Assembly: GCF_000208745.1 (NCBI RefSeq)
Contig: NC_030853.1
Location: 25,411,744 to 25,475,743, forward strand
Direction of reading: 5' to 3'
Source: Theobroma cacao
Lineage: Eukaryota > Streptophyta > Magnoliopsida > Malvales > Malvaceae
DNA: 64,000 nucleotides
Made by a program: the position numbers and the translations under genes. Within the stretch, counting starts at the first letter, position 1; each line of letters opens with the position of its first letter. Below the pieces are notes generated by a model, which saw only the letters and a program-made list of their open reading frames with translations, made no database searches and was not told the DNA's origin. Shown here in pieces: positions 46,200 through 58,952 of this stretch.

Positions 46200-47325
46200 A
46201 TAGTAGGAGATGATGCGAATAATGACAAAAGTAAAACTACTGAAGAATTGATGGTGACTGTGAGTGCTAATCAAAGCAAGGTCATTGATGCCATTTCTTC
46301 GTACTACTTGCATTCATTTGATCATCCAGGCTTGATTTTTGTGACGCACCATCTCAATGAAAGTGGAGATAATTATTTCATGTGGAAGGGTAATTTTATG
46401 AATGTGCTCTATTCCAAAAACAAAGTAGGTTTTGTGGATAGAACGATAAAAAAACTAGATGTTGATTCTCTGGATTTACAGTCATGGATACAATGCAATG
46501 CAACGGTTCTTTCATGGCTTACAAATGCACTTGCTAAAGAATCTATAGGTAGATTTGGAAGAAAGATTTACTCAAGGAATTGCACCGAGAGTTTATGAGT
46601 TGAAATACACCATAGCTCTTTCACAACAAGAGAAATCCTCGATCTCGTGCTATTACGATAAATTAAAAACCATTTGGGCTGAGTTACAACGTCTTAATCC
46701 GGTCTTGTCATGCAAATGTGGATGTACCTGTGGTGCAGCGAAAAGTATGCAATCTATGCATGAGGAAGAAAAGGTTTTTTTATTTTTTGATGGTACTTGA
46801 TGAAATATGTTCAACTGTGCAGTCACAATATTGAGTGTTGACCCAGTGCCAAATCTTGGAAGAACTTATGTCATTGTAACATAAGAAAAGAAGCAACATT
46901 TGGTCGCTACAACTCGTTCACCTATTATTGAAGCTATTGCCCTGTTGACTAAAGAAAATAATTTGGGACAAAAGAAAAATGATGATGGAAGTCGTAGCCG
47001 ATTTCGATCCTATATCCATTGTGGGAAGACAAACCATAACAAAGAATATTGTTTCAACGTGATTGATTATTCAGATTGGCACAAATCTGGAAAGAGGAGC
47101 AGCAAACAAACTAATAGTGATCAATCGTGTTCTCGAGGAAATCAATGGGATGGCAACGTAGTGACAAGCATGTCTTCAAGAGCTGTTTGTGCCGCCAATG
47201 TGGATAGAGTTGGATCACTTATCCCAGGTTTGACTTTTGCGCAACATCAACAGCTACTAGATTTATTAAGTAGTCATAGAGCATCAACAAGTAACCCATT
47301 TGTAAACATGACTGTTGTTCAATTT
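46200..47325 (+). pseudogene. copia gag region
   Basis: The first frame (to about 46598) contains HPGLIFVTHHLNESGDNYF and W-K-G-N-F, the gag N-terminal motif of copia elements, then QSWIQCNATVLSWLTNAL. A frameshift near 46555 continues in a second frame (APRVYELKYTIA; YDKLKTIWAELQRL). A third frame (46900-47325) has the zinc knuckle, YIHCGKTNHNKEYC, in which the first cysteine is replaced by tyrosine. The frame then runs into the 1.55-kb insertion. Confidence 0.75.
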
Positions 47326-48876
47326 ACTACCCACACAAGTATACGTATTGCAAGGATAATATAATGATGAATAGACTGTTGATTCTACAAGGAATTGAAT
47401 GAGTTCTTACTATTAATTACTAAAATTACACACCCTAATTTTATCCAAACACTAAAAATTAAATTAAAAGCAAAACTTCAAAACTAAAACTACTCTAAAT
47501 TAACTCAACAAAATTACTTTTCTAAACTTGATTGACTTTTAGACCTAATATTATGATGTCCCTCAATAGTTCATTGTATTACTGTCTCTCTCTCTCTCTC
47601 TCTTAACTTAGCTTAATGGATTAAGTTGTTCACCTAGAGTTTTAATTTATTTCAAAGTGTTAGTCAACTTTCTCATAAAATATCTCTCTTAATTAATTTA
47701 CCATATGTGTATGCAAATTAAATGAAAGATAGATTCATTACGTCCAAGCTCTAATCCTGGCTACGTATGACTTATAAGTGTATGTCTACCCTATATGCAA
47801 ATCAAACTACCTAATCAACAAAGTGTATTTGATCATACGCTATTATATTCAAGATTTACCTAAATCTCCTTCGTCAAGGTTTAACCTAAGTTTCTAATTT
47901 AATCTAATTGGTGACCAATCAATTAGAAGCATTAAGAACATAATAGAATAAACAACTTAAATCATCAAACATAAGCAAAACAGAGATAAATAAATTGGAC
48001 TACTTATTGAGTTCAATCATAATCTTAGATAAATAATTTAGTTCCCTATCAAGTCACTGATCATCATCAAATTAAGTTTAAACAATAAAATCAAACTAAG
48101 GAAATAAAAGAATAACAAAAAGATAATAGAATCCAAGAATTGTAATCTTGATCTTCCAAATCTTCTTGAATTCCTCCAAATTCTTTTAAACTTCAATGAC
48201 TTTGTGGCTTGATTATTAGCTCTTAATCTCGCGTTTCGTTCTTCTCTAAAAGTTCTCCGAAATGTGGCTTTTATAAGGTTTTGAATTTAGGCCAAGTTAG
48301 GTGAAGAAAGAAGTCAATTTCAATAAGGATTTTCTCATCAAACTATGTGAGCCATGGCCTACCTCCACCAAGGCCGCTGCCTCAACTAATTAATTAGCAA
48401 AAATCGTAATTGCTCTAGGATTACTGCAGTGCTTCAATTTCAACAAAATTTTTGACTATCTTCCAAGCCGAATTGGGCAAAGTTGTAAACATAAAAATTG
48501 TAGCTTTTTCTCTTAGTTTTTCAATAGTTCAAGAATCATTTCATTTAGAGCTCTGTAGAGAGTTATAGTCAAAATACCAAAACATGTGTAGTGGAAGCTT
48601 ACATCTTAAAATTGTTCTCTTTATTTTATTAAAATTCTTTCTTCATTAAACACTGACAAAAATACAAATAAATCAATGACAACCTATCTTAATCACATTA
48701 ACACCAAATTAAGTATAAAATAAAATAAGATTAGATTGACTCACCTAAATTAATTAACTTAAATAATTTAAATAAAACTTACTAATTTCTATGTATTATT
48801 ACAAGAACTAAACTAAATTATTATTAAAATGAAGCCCAAATAACTCTATATAATAGAGTTATTAATGGTAGCCTTT
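47326..48876. mobile_element. 1.55-kb insertion between copia gag and protease
   Basis: It is flanked by AATTT at 47321-47325 and 48877-48881, within a longer imperfect repeat (TTCAATTT / TTTAATTT). The insert begins ACTACCCACACAAGTATACG and ends AATGGTAGCCTTT, with a short inverted CTACC/GGTAG near the tips. Removing it brings copia gag next to the protease motif, apart from a one-T slip. Inside are a (CT)n run (47584-47602) and AT-rich sequence with no open frame. It could be a solo LTR with eroded ends or a non-autonomous DNA element. Confidence 0.6.
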
Positions 48877-48881
48877 AATTT

Positions 48882-48988
48882 TTCTGGTAAAAGAAACGAT
48901 GAATGGGTTGTAGATACAGGAGTCACAAATCATATAACCTACAATACAGATTCTTTATCAAATGTGGTATCTCGACTCGATATACCAC
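48882..48988 (+). pseudogene. copia protease fragment
   Basis: The frame reads SGKRNDEWVVDTGVTNHIT. D-T-G is the aspartic protease active site, and the V-x-N-H-I-T context is the usual copia S/V-A/V-x-H-M/I-T. It is cut off after the sixth codon beyond SNVVSRL by the solo LTR at 48989. Confidence 0.8.
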
Positions 48989-51089
48989 TGTATACAACTA
49001 TTTCAAAAAAATCAAAAAAATAAATAATAATGAAATATAATAAAAAAATAAAAAAAATAAGAAATAATTTTTTTTTAAAAAAAGAAGAACAAGAAAGGTT
49101 TGAGTGTGCTCAGTCCTTTCTCCAATCAATCATTACAAGGCATTAATGCCCCTGAAAGGTAGCCAGATTTGGAGAGGAATGGTCACCTCCGGCTACCAAC
49201 TCCCCTTTGTGCTAGAGACATGTGAAATCATACTCAAAAGAGCATGATTTCACCTCTAGATTGTCCAATTTTTTGGACAATCTAGTTCTTAAAAGGGGGG
49301 GAAGAGGAGCAAAACAAGAGGATAGAAAAAAAAAACAAAGAGAAAATGTTTCAAAAAAATCTCATCTTCTTCAAACAATCGAGACCTGCAAATCCAAAAT
49401 ACCCTAGTGTTCTACCAGTAGATTTCCTTGGCCACAATAACAAAAGATCAAAAATCAAAACAAACACAACACAAAAACAAAAAAAAAAGAGATTAGATCT
49501 GGTGAGGGGCGAATTTGGGTGTGAAGGAGAAAGTTGATTTTGGAGGGTGAGAGAAAGAGAGTAAGTGAGGGGCATCGGTTGGGAGAGAGAGGGTCGAATC
49601 GGCGCTGATTAAAGAAGGAGGAAGAAGAGAGAGAAGGGGGTCGACAGCTAAGAAAGAAGAAAGAGAAAGATAAGAAAACAAAAAGAGGAAGAAAGGTTCA
49701 AACGGCATTGGGTCCTTTAAAAAAGGGAAAGACTTTTCCTTTTTGGCCTCTAACAGCCCAATTGATTAAAGGACTCGGTGGGCTATACACAAATTATTTG
49801 GGTCATTATTAAAACCCAAATAAGGTAAAAATCTAACCCCTTTCTTTATGAATGCATTATGAATTATGTTGCTTGGGTTTGGTCCAATTCATTAGGTTAA
49901 ATATGTAATTAGATGGCATAAATTAAGCTAAATTACTTAATATAGTGTCCTAAGGTTTATTTTAGATAATATTTTAAAGTATAGTATAAATAGTAAAAAA
50001 AAAAAAAGATGTTTAAATAGAAGAAAATATTTATAGCATAAATATATTTAGATACTCAAAAAATTTTATATATATACGTGATGAAAATATAATTATTATA
50101 AAAAAATTAAAAAAATAAATTTACATAATGTTCGAGACGGATTCTCACCGAAGTGTCAGGATGAATTCGAATTCTATATTCTAGTACCTATTAACTCAAA
50201 TAATCATTGTTAAAAAAAATAAAAAATAATAATATATATTTTAAAAATAAATAAAGTTCGAGATGGATTCTGACCGAAGTGTCGGGATGAATATGAATTC
50301 TATACTGTAATACCCATTAACTCAAATAATCATTATAAAAAAATAACATACATCAAAAAATATATACATAATAATAAATATATGAACAATGTAATAAATC
50401 ATTTTAAATTATTAAACATGTTTATCGCGTGAATAACGAACTAACTAAATCAATAAACGCGTTCATGTAAATATCATCATTTTTATCTTGTCATAGCATG
50501 CCACGTTTATCTTATTAATGGGGCGAAAATTTCGATGATGGGATTTCCTCGAAGAGCTTGTAGAGATGAATTCTTCGAAGGATATTCCTAGGTAAGGAAA
50601 ACTTCAAGACTTCACCAAAGCGTTGGGATAGTCTTCGAATGATTTTTCAATAAAAGATTATCGATCCCATCATTTAAAATTGAATAAATCATAACATCAT
50701 TTTGCAATTGCATCATGTGCACCATGAAACCAAATAAAAGATTCAATCAAATAACATAATAAAGAATTAATTAATAAGAAGGATTAAGGGAACATAGGAA
50801 TAGAGTCAAGGTAGGCTACAATAGGATAACTTAAGATTAAATGGTACCATTCGAGGAACGGACGTCACAGAGGTGCTAACCCTTCTCCGTGCTTAACCGC
50901 AATCCCGAACCTACTTTGAAAAGTGTGGACCAGTTCTCGTTCTGTCAACAGACCTAAAATTAATTTAGGACTTTTCGATTAGAATCGAGTTAATAGGTAA
51001 CCAATCACACCTAAATAAAAAAGATTGGTGGCGACTCCTAGTTTCATCCGCGTCTAGTGGACGGGTTCCCGGACTCGTACATTACGACA
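48989..51089 (+). mobile_element. Solo LTR, 2101 bp, TSD ACCAC, inside copia protease
   Basis: It starts TGTATACAAC and ends GTACATTACGACA, with ACCAC at 48984-48988 and 51090-51094. Deleting it leaves the copia frame open across the junction, which fixes both ends. The 3' part includes GATTGGTGGCGACTCCTAG near 51024, a motif seen at the 3' end of many plant Ty3/gypsy LTRs, so a gypsy origin is likely. Two near-identical 150-bp internal segments occur at 50130-50210 and 50255-50335 (GTTCGAGACGGATTCTCACC / GTTCGAGATGGATTCTGACC). The GA-rich tract at 49500-49700 gives spurious frames. Confidence 0.85.
50125..50340. repeat. Tandem duplication inside the solo LTR
   Basis: TGTTCGAGACGGATTCTCACC at 50128 and AGTTCGAGATGGATTCTGACC at 50255 head two copies. 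Both go on through CGAAGTGTC(A/G)GGATGAAT to ACTCAAATAATCATT. The repeat period is about 127 bp. Confidence 0.75.
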
Positions 51090-51094
51090 ACCAC

Positions 51095-54000
51095 CAGTAC
51101 AAATTCCTAATAGTAAAATAATAAAGGTTCATGTTTTGGGCCAAGTTGCTTTTGGAAAAAGATTATTGTCTGATAGTACATTAACATATGATTTACATTG
51201 TACGGTAAATTTTTGTCTAAATTTTTTGGTGATTCAAGACTTACATTCGAGAAAGCCAATTGGAGTGGGTAGAGAGCGGAATGGTTTTTATTACTTGGAA
51301 CCAATGAGAGAGGAAAGGTCATTGATAGCCAACGATTCAGTTAATGCAAGTTTATGGCATCGACGCTTGGGGCATCTACCAGTAAATTGCATTCCTTGGG
51401 TGTCTAATTTATCCATTTCTTTTTATTGCAAGAAGACTTTATTTTGTGGTGCTTGTTGTAAAGCAAAAACAAGCATGATTATCATTTCCCATCAGTACAA
51501 ATAAGACTATGCATGCCTTTAACTTAATACACTATGATATTTGCGGTCTGTACAAAACAAAATCATTTTTTGGATCTCACTATTTTCTAACAATAATGGA
51601 TGATTTTAGTCGAGCAGCATGGGTCTTATTCATGAAGTACAAGAAATCAAAACGTATCTACTGTAATTTTTTAATTGGGTTCACACACAGTTTAACTTGC
51701 GAGTTAAAATTTTACAGACAAACAATGGCTTAGAATTTACTCATGATGATTAAATGACTTATTCTTTTGATCATGGCATGGAATATCAATCTAGCTGTAT
51801 AGACACACTGCAACAAAATGGAGTTGTTGACCGAAAGCATAGGAATCTTTTAGAAGTTGCATGAGCGTTACGATTTCAAGCACATCTTTCTATTTCGTTT
51901 TGTGGTGAATGTGTTCTTACTGTCGCATACTTGATCAACTGCATGCCACTCGCTATTTTAGTAAATAAAACGCCTTATGAGGTTTTACCTGGAAACAGTC
52001 CCACATATGATCATTTAAGAAGCTTTTGATGTCTTTGTTATGGGCATATAAATAGCAAGCCACATGACAAGTTTGCTCCATGTGCTAAACCAAGTGTTTT
52101 TGTTAGATATCCTAGTGGTCAAAAAGGATACAAAATTTATGATCTTGAAAATAAATCAATTTATGTTTCGCGAGATCATTTTTTAGAAGACATTTTTCCA
52201 TTTGCAAATTCCTTAACAACAAAATCTATACAATCAATTGATTTTGGTCGAACTACTAAATTGGATAGTCCATTCAACCATGTAGTGCCCAATGTCACTG
52301 AACTTGGGCTTAGTGAGTCATTTACTAGTGTTAACCCAATTACAAGCACAATTGGGCTTGTGTCTTAAAACAATAGACTTGCAATAGACAAACCCACATT
52401 ACCAGCTGTTGCACTTAAGTCTACTATGACTGGGTCCACCTTATTCCTCAACCAACATGAGTTTTTTCACCTACCAATCCTGGTTTAAGTCAATTAAGTC
52501 TGATTTGTCAGTCACAACAGCTTCCTCATCTGACCCAATTGGTTCTAGCTTTGTCAATAAGTTCAACAATATTGTTTCAGAAGCTTCTCTTATTTCAAGC
52601 GAACAACAACGATAAGTTTCATGTTCCTTATTTGGTTATGATTATCTATTACCCCCTTTTCTCACTCCCTCAAGCATCACGTCTCTCCTATCTCCTCATT
52701 CGGTTAACTCAATCGATCATTCTTTCTCACAATTTATTTCTTACTTTAAATTTTCCCCCAATCACACTACCTTTTAGCAGCCATCTCATCTACTGATGTA
52801 CCGAAATCATTTTTTTGGAGGGAAGCCATGGCGAAGGAAATTTTCACTTTGAAGGCAAATCATACTTGGACTTTGCAACTTTTACCCCTTGGTAAACAAG
52901 CTATTGATTCAAAATGGGTTTATAAAGTTAAATATCAACCAGATGGAAGTATTGAGAGCTATAAGGCGTGACTTGTTGTTAAAGATTACACTTAAATTGA
53001 GGGTGTTGACTTTCATGAGACATTTGCTTTCGTTGCCAAATTAGTCACCGAACGTTGTCTGTTGGCAGTTGCCTTGATTAAGCACTGGGAATTTCATCAA
53101 CTGGATGTGAATAATGCCTTTTTACATGGTGACTTGGAATAAGAAGTCTACATGAAGAGCCCACAAAGGTTTGCTAATTAAGGGGAGTAGCGGGTTTGTT
53201 GATTACAAAATCTATATATGGACTCCATCAAGCATCTTGAAATTGGTATCACAAGTTTACCACTTCTCTTCTTGCCATTGGTTTTTGCTAATCAAAGACA
53301 GATCATTCTTTGTTCAATTTCTCTCGTATGGGAGGATCTTTTATTGCAGTTCTCATATGTGTTGATGATGTTATCATCACAAGAACAGATTCTGGTCATA
53401 TTTCTAAATTAAAACTTTATTTAGACCCAAAATTTTACATTAAAGATCTTGGCAAACTCAAGTGTTTTTTGAGAATTGAAGTGGCATGCTCTCTAGCAAG
53501 TATTGCACTAAGCCAACCTAAGTATGTACTTAATATCTTAAACGAGAGTGGTTTCACAAGCTACAAGCCGACCAACTTTCTTGTGGAGCTATAACACAAG
53601 CTTTCACTTGACTCTGGTGAAATTTACGCTAATCTAGAGCACTATCATCACCTGGTAGGTCGTTTACTTTATCTCACCATCGTCTGTCCAAATATTAGCT
53701 ATGTAGTGCATATTCTTAGCCAGTTTATGCATGTCCCACAACAACCACATCTTGATGCTGCTCATAGGGTGTTGCATTATTTTAAAGGAACCCCAAGATA
53801 AGGTATTTTGCTTCTTTCCAAAGGTTCACTATGTTTGCTAGCATATTGTGATGCAGATTGGGTAAGATGTCTAACAACACACAGATCCACTACTAGCTAT
53901 ATTATCTTCCTTGGGTCTTCTCCTATCTCATGACAATCCAAGAAACAAATGGTGATTTCTCATTCTTCCACTAAGGCTGAATACCGAGCCATGGCCACCA

Positions 54001-54310
54001 TCACTAGTGAGATCATTTGGCTGATATGACTCTTATGAGATCTTGGAGTGACACCCACTGCACTGATTTCCTTGTTCTGTGACAATTAAGCTGTTATTCA
54101 CATCGCAACCAATCCATTCTTCCACGAATGAACGAAGCACATAGAAATAGATTGCTATTTTATCCGACAGCACATTCAGTCTTAAGCTATTATTACTCAT
54201 ATTATTTCATCACAAAATCAATTGGTTAATATATTCACTAAAACACTTGGGTACGATTGATTTCATAAACTATTGGTCAAGTTGGGCATTTGTACTCTTC
54301 ATGCTCCAAC
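51095..54310 (+). pseudogene. copia pol: integrase, reverse transcriptase, RNase H
   Basis: Domains in order: GAG_pre-integrase with LWHRRLGHLPVN (51350) and C-x2-C (FCGACCKAK, 51447); integrase core with HYDICGLYKT and TIMDDFSRAAWVLF (51530-51640) and the later QQNGVVDRKHRN (51810); a capsid-like SVFVRYPSGQKGYKIYD (52095); RT beginning WREAMAKEIFTLKANHTW (52820), with [24 protein letters not shown] and CVDDVIITRTD (53360, the catalytic DD); RNase H with YCDADWVRC (53845) and HSSTKAEYRAMA (53965). Stops (for example at 52969, 52994, 53141 and 53593) and frameshifts (near 53175) show it is dead. Confidence 0.85.
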
Positions 54311-54321
54311 TTGAGAGGGAG

Positions 54322-54555
54322 TATTGGGGGATCTTTTATTTATGGGATTTATTCATTTTTATAATCTTTTCTTGTTAAGCCTTTTCTTTACTTGCACTCC
54401 AAAGAAATTTAGGATTAGAAACTTTATTTTATCTTATTTACTTTACTTGCACTCCAATCAACTCATGTATATATATATATATATACATGTCTTTATCTTA
54501 TTAACGAAAAGTAAGGTTTTTTTGACTCCATTCTTTTGAATCATTTTATTTGTCA
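54322..54555 (+). repeat. 3' LTR of the copia element
   Basis: 234 bp, TATTGGGGGATCTTTTATTT to TTTATTTGTCA. It is preceded by the polypurine tract TTGAGAGGGAG (54311-54321). Confidence 0.85.
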
Positions 54556-55420
54556 CAAAGGGTTAGGGAATTTCTAGTTTGGTATAGCAATTCTCGGAGT
54601 AAGCTATATAAGAAGATTTTGAACTGTTTTACTCTATATAAGAAGATTTTGAACTGTTTTACTCTACTATTGTAAACTAGGGCAAAATCCTTTTGTAAGC
54701 TTCACATAGATGGTCAATTGATTCCTCTGTTCCTAGATACATATGAATTTTAAAAAAAAAAAAAGAGAAAGATTTTAAAGCATCAAGAAATATTTTATTG
54801 CAGGACATACCCTCCATGGCTTCTCCTGCCTATAGAGAGAACAAAATCTAAAAAATCGTTGGGTTGCCAATAGGATCAAGCACAATCCCCAAGGAAACTA
54901 ATGACCTGCTCCCAAGCATAACGAAAGGAGCCGAAAGACAAACCATGATCATCCTACTACAACAAAATTTCTCTTTATTGTACAGAACAACAAATATATC
55001 ACACATTAAAACAGACTCCCATGACCAGAGAGTCACCTACCTATACAACTGAAAAAGTAGCCTACAACTTCAAACCCTTTACCTTCAATGGAAACCTTGT
55101 GCATCTGGCAACGGATGAAAAACAAGCCATTCCAATAAGGCCTATTCATGACGCGAACATGCACCCTGCTTCCAATCACAAACCAGAAAACACAGCACAA
55201 TTTCAAATCTTGGTAAAATAAACATAAAACCCTTGGCACCACTCAAAAGGCAAAGAAGGAATTCATATTAATATTAAGGTTAAATTAATACATTAGGAAG
55301 AAAAAATGAGGTAAAAATAGGTTAATTTAGAAGAAGGATGACCTTTACTAAACACGAAGAAGATATATTACAAAGAGTACACACCAAAGAAAGATTGTTT
55401 AAGAAATGTTGAAAGCTAGA
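54556..55420. other. Spacer between copia element and WAKL gene D
   Basis: A 29-bp direct repeat, ATATAAGAAGATTTTGAACTG and following bases, occurs at 54606 and 54637. 55250-55420 is gene D's downstream flank, shared with genes A and C. The frames at 54848-55242 show no recognisable domain on either strand. Confidence 0.45.
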
Positions 55421-58400
55421 TTATGCATTTGATGGTAAATTAGTTGAACAAGAAGCCACAACCCAAGGTTCAATCGTGTCATCTATGTCAGAATCTTCAG
55501 CATCACTTTGTTGAATGACATTAGCATCTTCTGACACTTTAATCCGCTCCAACTCCGTTGCAACTTGTTTCATTGTGGGCCTTTTCTGTCCATTAAGGTT
55601 CAAGCATCTTTTTGCTAGCTTAGCAACTGCTATGATCTCTTCTTGTGGACCATCATTCATTACTTGTGGATCGAGAATATCAAATACGGAATTCTCCTTT
55701 ATGGAAAGCAGAAAAAAAGGTACCAAGCTTCTTACTTCCTCTGATTGTGTTGAGGAGACAGGTTTTTGTCCCGTTAAAAGTTCAACAAGAACAACTCCAA
55801 AACTATAAACATCGCTTTTCTCTGTAAATTGACTTGATCGAAAGTACTCCGGATCCAAATATCCGAAAGTTCCTTGTACTCGAGTGGTCAAATGAGTCTG
55901 GTCAAGTGCAATTGATTTTGAAATTCCAAAATCTGACACTTTCGCTCTATATTTATCATCCAAAAGTATATTGCTAGATTTTATGTCTCGATGATAAATA
56001 GGGACAGAAGCAGCTGAATGCAAATAAGATAAAGCATTCGCAATTTCTGTTGCAATTCGTAGACGCATTTCCCATGTCAGTGGAAATTCTTCATTTTTGT
56101 CATGTATGAGTTGAGAGAGCGTTCCATTTGAGACAAACTCATACACTAACAAAGGGACTTCTATTTCTAGGCAACATCCTAAAAGTTTAACCACATTTCT
56201 ATGGTTAATTCGTGATAAAATTATCACCTCATTGATGAATTGTTGAAGCTTCATTTCATCTAATTTCTCCTTTTCCACCATTTTAGACTTCTTAATAGCT
56301 ACAATGCTTCCATCCGTTAGCATTCCTTTGTAAACAATTCCTTGACCTCCATGACCAAGGATTCGATTCTCGTTATAGTAATCTGTGGCCTTTTCTAACT
56401 CCTTTGAAGTAAACAACCTTATGTTTTCAACATTACCATCATTGCTGGTTAATTGCTGTTGTAGCAGTAAACCTCCATTCCTTTTAAAGTATTTCTGCTT
56501 AAGCTTGATATTTTTTCTTCTTTTCAGTACTTTGTACATACGCCATGTACTAAGGAGTAGAAACAGTGTCCCAATACTTGTGCTACAACCTGTACAACTC
56601 AAATATATATAAGATGAAAGTACAAAAATTAATTTCAAACAAGAATTAAAAATCATAAATATATTTCAACATGGTTCATATATATTTTCAATCTATTAGA
56701 AAGTGAATTTAACACGCACCTATAATAATTGCCCACTCCCGAGATTTTTTGGCCAGATATGTTGGTGAATTATGTTCTATTGGCTTGCACATATCTTCAG
56801 TACTATTGTATACGTATGTATCAGGGCATGGCGACGAACAATAGTTGCCAGGAGCATTCAAACAAAGTATGTGACAGTTCCTATATTTTAAATATCGACA
56901 TTTGCCTGCTTCTGTCATTTATGAATTGAATAAAATAAAGTTATATTCACATAAAAATATGTTAATTAATAAATACCAATTATATTCATATCTAGTGTTT
57001 TTTTTTTAAGTTTAGTGAAAATTTTCATATATTTCCAAGCAAGGAATATTCTTATACTCCCTCTATCTATGTTGATTTTGTTTTAATTAAATTTTTTTTC
57101 AACTTTAACTCTATTATTAAAAGTATCTTTTATTAGTTAAATTTTACAAAATATATATTTACAAAATACTTCATTCAAAGTTTTTAGAAAACATCTTGTC
57201 ATTGATAAGTATTTAAAATAAAAAGAGATGAAATTTTAAGATCTTTCACTAATGAAATTCACAAGTGGCTTATCAAAAAATTATTTATATAGGAAGGCAT
57301 GTATATGTGCTTACCACCGCAGCCATCCATAGAGTAATTGTCTTCTATGTTGAAGTCGGTGTTGCTGCAAACACATAGATGCTCGGAACTCAAGGCTGTC
57401 CAACAATATTGACCATCAGGACTACAAGAGATACTTGAACCTTCTCTCAACTCACATAGCCCTAATTTTGGTGTGGCCCATTGGAGTGTTGTAGGAACTT
57501 GCGTCATACTGCTTATCTCATGGGGGTCTCGAAAGGAGGTGCCATATGAATCCAACAAACTTAAGTCAATCATGAAAGCAGATCCGCATGATCTGTTGCT
57601 GCCATTACTAGGATAAATCTCTTTCATTTTTGGAACAAAAGAACGGAGGCGCGGAGGAATTAGCATAAGGCAGCCACCGTTGGAAGTCATAGTATTACTA
57701 CAACGGGGTAGCAGGCAGCCACCAACAGTATAAACATCAGTTCCACTATTGAGAAACATAGCAGCCAAACTACCGCAACCTGTAGCCCCGAATCTATTCT
57801 TGATATTTGAGAAGAAAAAGGGGCTGCCCGTTAGGTTGACACTAACCCCACTGTTTTCCTTGTTGCGGCAGTTGAAATATGTTACTGAATTGTTGACCAG
57901 AACGCTGCCTTCGAAAAATGAAACAGAGAGTAGTGGCAGATTGATTCTACTTATGAAAGGCTTTGGTCCACCTGTGGTTTCATTGCATGTTACTCTGAAC
58001 CAATCATTCATATAACAGCTGGCTTCCATACCAAATGGGTATGTAATTTCAACATTTCCACATTTTTTTGTACAGTTAGGCTTATGAGGTACTGCGCTTG
58101 GTTCTTGGCATAATGTGGCTGCTTAGTAAGAAGAATTAAATTGCAAAGTAAGCATCAAGGAAAACAAATTCACAAACATTTCTGTTCTGAGTAAATTAAA
58201 AAAATGAAAATCGAAGCAGAAATAAAGAGACATTACTGCTAGCGAATAGTGAAAGTGAATAGTTAGTGACCTTCCAAATCGCATTTGACGGGGTTCCACT
58301 CCAACGTTGCAGGAACATGTGTCGTATCAATGTTTATTTCATGGGGAAGCGCCAAATCTAGATCCAGCATGCCCCAGTCAAACATGAAAACAGAACTGCA

Positions 58401-58952
58401 TCTGTTGCTGTCCTTATTAGCAGGATAAAACCTTGTCATGTTTGCAGTATAGGAAGTTAGATTTTCAGAAAATAGGGCGTAGCAGCCAACTTTAGAAGCC
58501 ACGTCGCCACATCTTGGTTGTATGCAGCCACCAATAGGATCGGTTTGATTAGAAAACGTAGCCAAATTGCCGCAACCCAGAGACCCTAACATGTTGAATC
58601 TACGTGGGAAGAAAAATGGAGTCCCTGTTAGGTTGACACTAGTGGCGGCACCCTTATTATCTTTATTACCGCAGTTGACATAAGTTACTGGACCGTTGAC
58701 GATCGCGTTGCGTGTCGAGTACGAACCCAGCAGCTCCAGATTGATGCGATTGATGAAAGGCTTTTGCCCGTTGACAGTTTCATTGCAAGTTACTCTAAAC
58801 CACGTATTTGTGTAGCAGCCGGGTTTAATCCCGAATGGGTATGGAATAATAATCTTCCCACATGTTTCCACACAACCACGGCCGTCTTGCGATGCTCCTG
58901 CTTGTATTAGCCAAAATAGCAAGACGGAGTAAAGCACCGAGTGAATACCCAT
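55421..58952 (-). CDS. WAKL gene D: wall-associated receptor kinase-like with two headpieces, intact
   Basis: Predicted exons are 58952-58271, 58118-57315, 56911-56720 and 56589-55421, all introns GT-AG phase 1, giving 948 codons. The signal peptide starts MGIHSVLYS. Headpiece 1 (about residues 26-227) has [17 protein letters not shown]; headpiece 2 (about 245-490) has [17 protein letters not shown] and ends with Cys-rich [14 protein letters not shown]. Exon 3 adds a short Cys cluster, then the membrane span ([17 protein letters not shown], about 557-575). The kinase has GHGGQG (second Gly of the loop is His), [13 protein letters not shown] and DFG, so it should be active and RD type. The exon 3 acceptor is a double site, CAG-AAGCAG, in which both AGs keep frame. 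It probably acts at the plasma membrane as a wall or pectin-fragment sensor; the ligand is unknown. Confidence 0.87.

Larger units (their letters stand above)
45907..54555 (+). mobile_element. Ty1/copia retrotransposon, decayed, with two nested insertions
   Basis: It has matching LTRs at 45907-46153 and 54322-54555, a PBS, a polypurine tract and recognisable gag-protease-integrase-RT-RNase H in the copia order. The full span is 8649 bp. Subtracting the insertions at 47326-48876 and 48989-51089 and their duplicated bases leaves about 4.99 kb, normal for copia. Multiple stops and frameshifts make it non-autonomous. The LTRs begin TATTGG rather than TGTTGG and end TCA. No clear target-site duplication is seen (CATGG on the left, CAAAG on the right). 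Confidence 0.9.

Noticed and set aside
49346..49708. Overlapping frames in a GA/TC-rich stretch
   Set aside because: Low-complexity purine tract within the solo LTR 48989-51089.
54848..55242. Frames on both strands downstream of gene D (60-69 aa)
   Set aside because: No domain, no splice support, and overlapping frames on both strands typical of chance.
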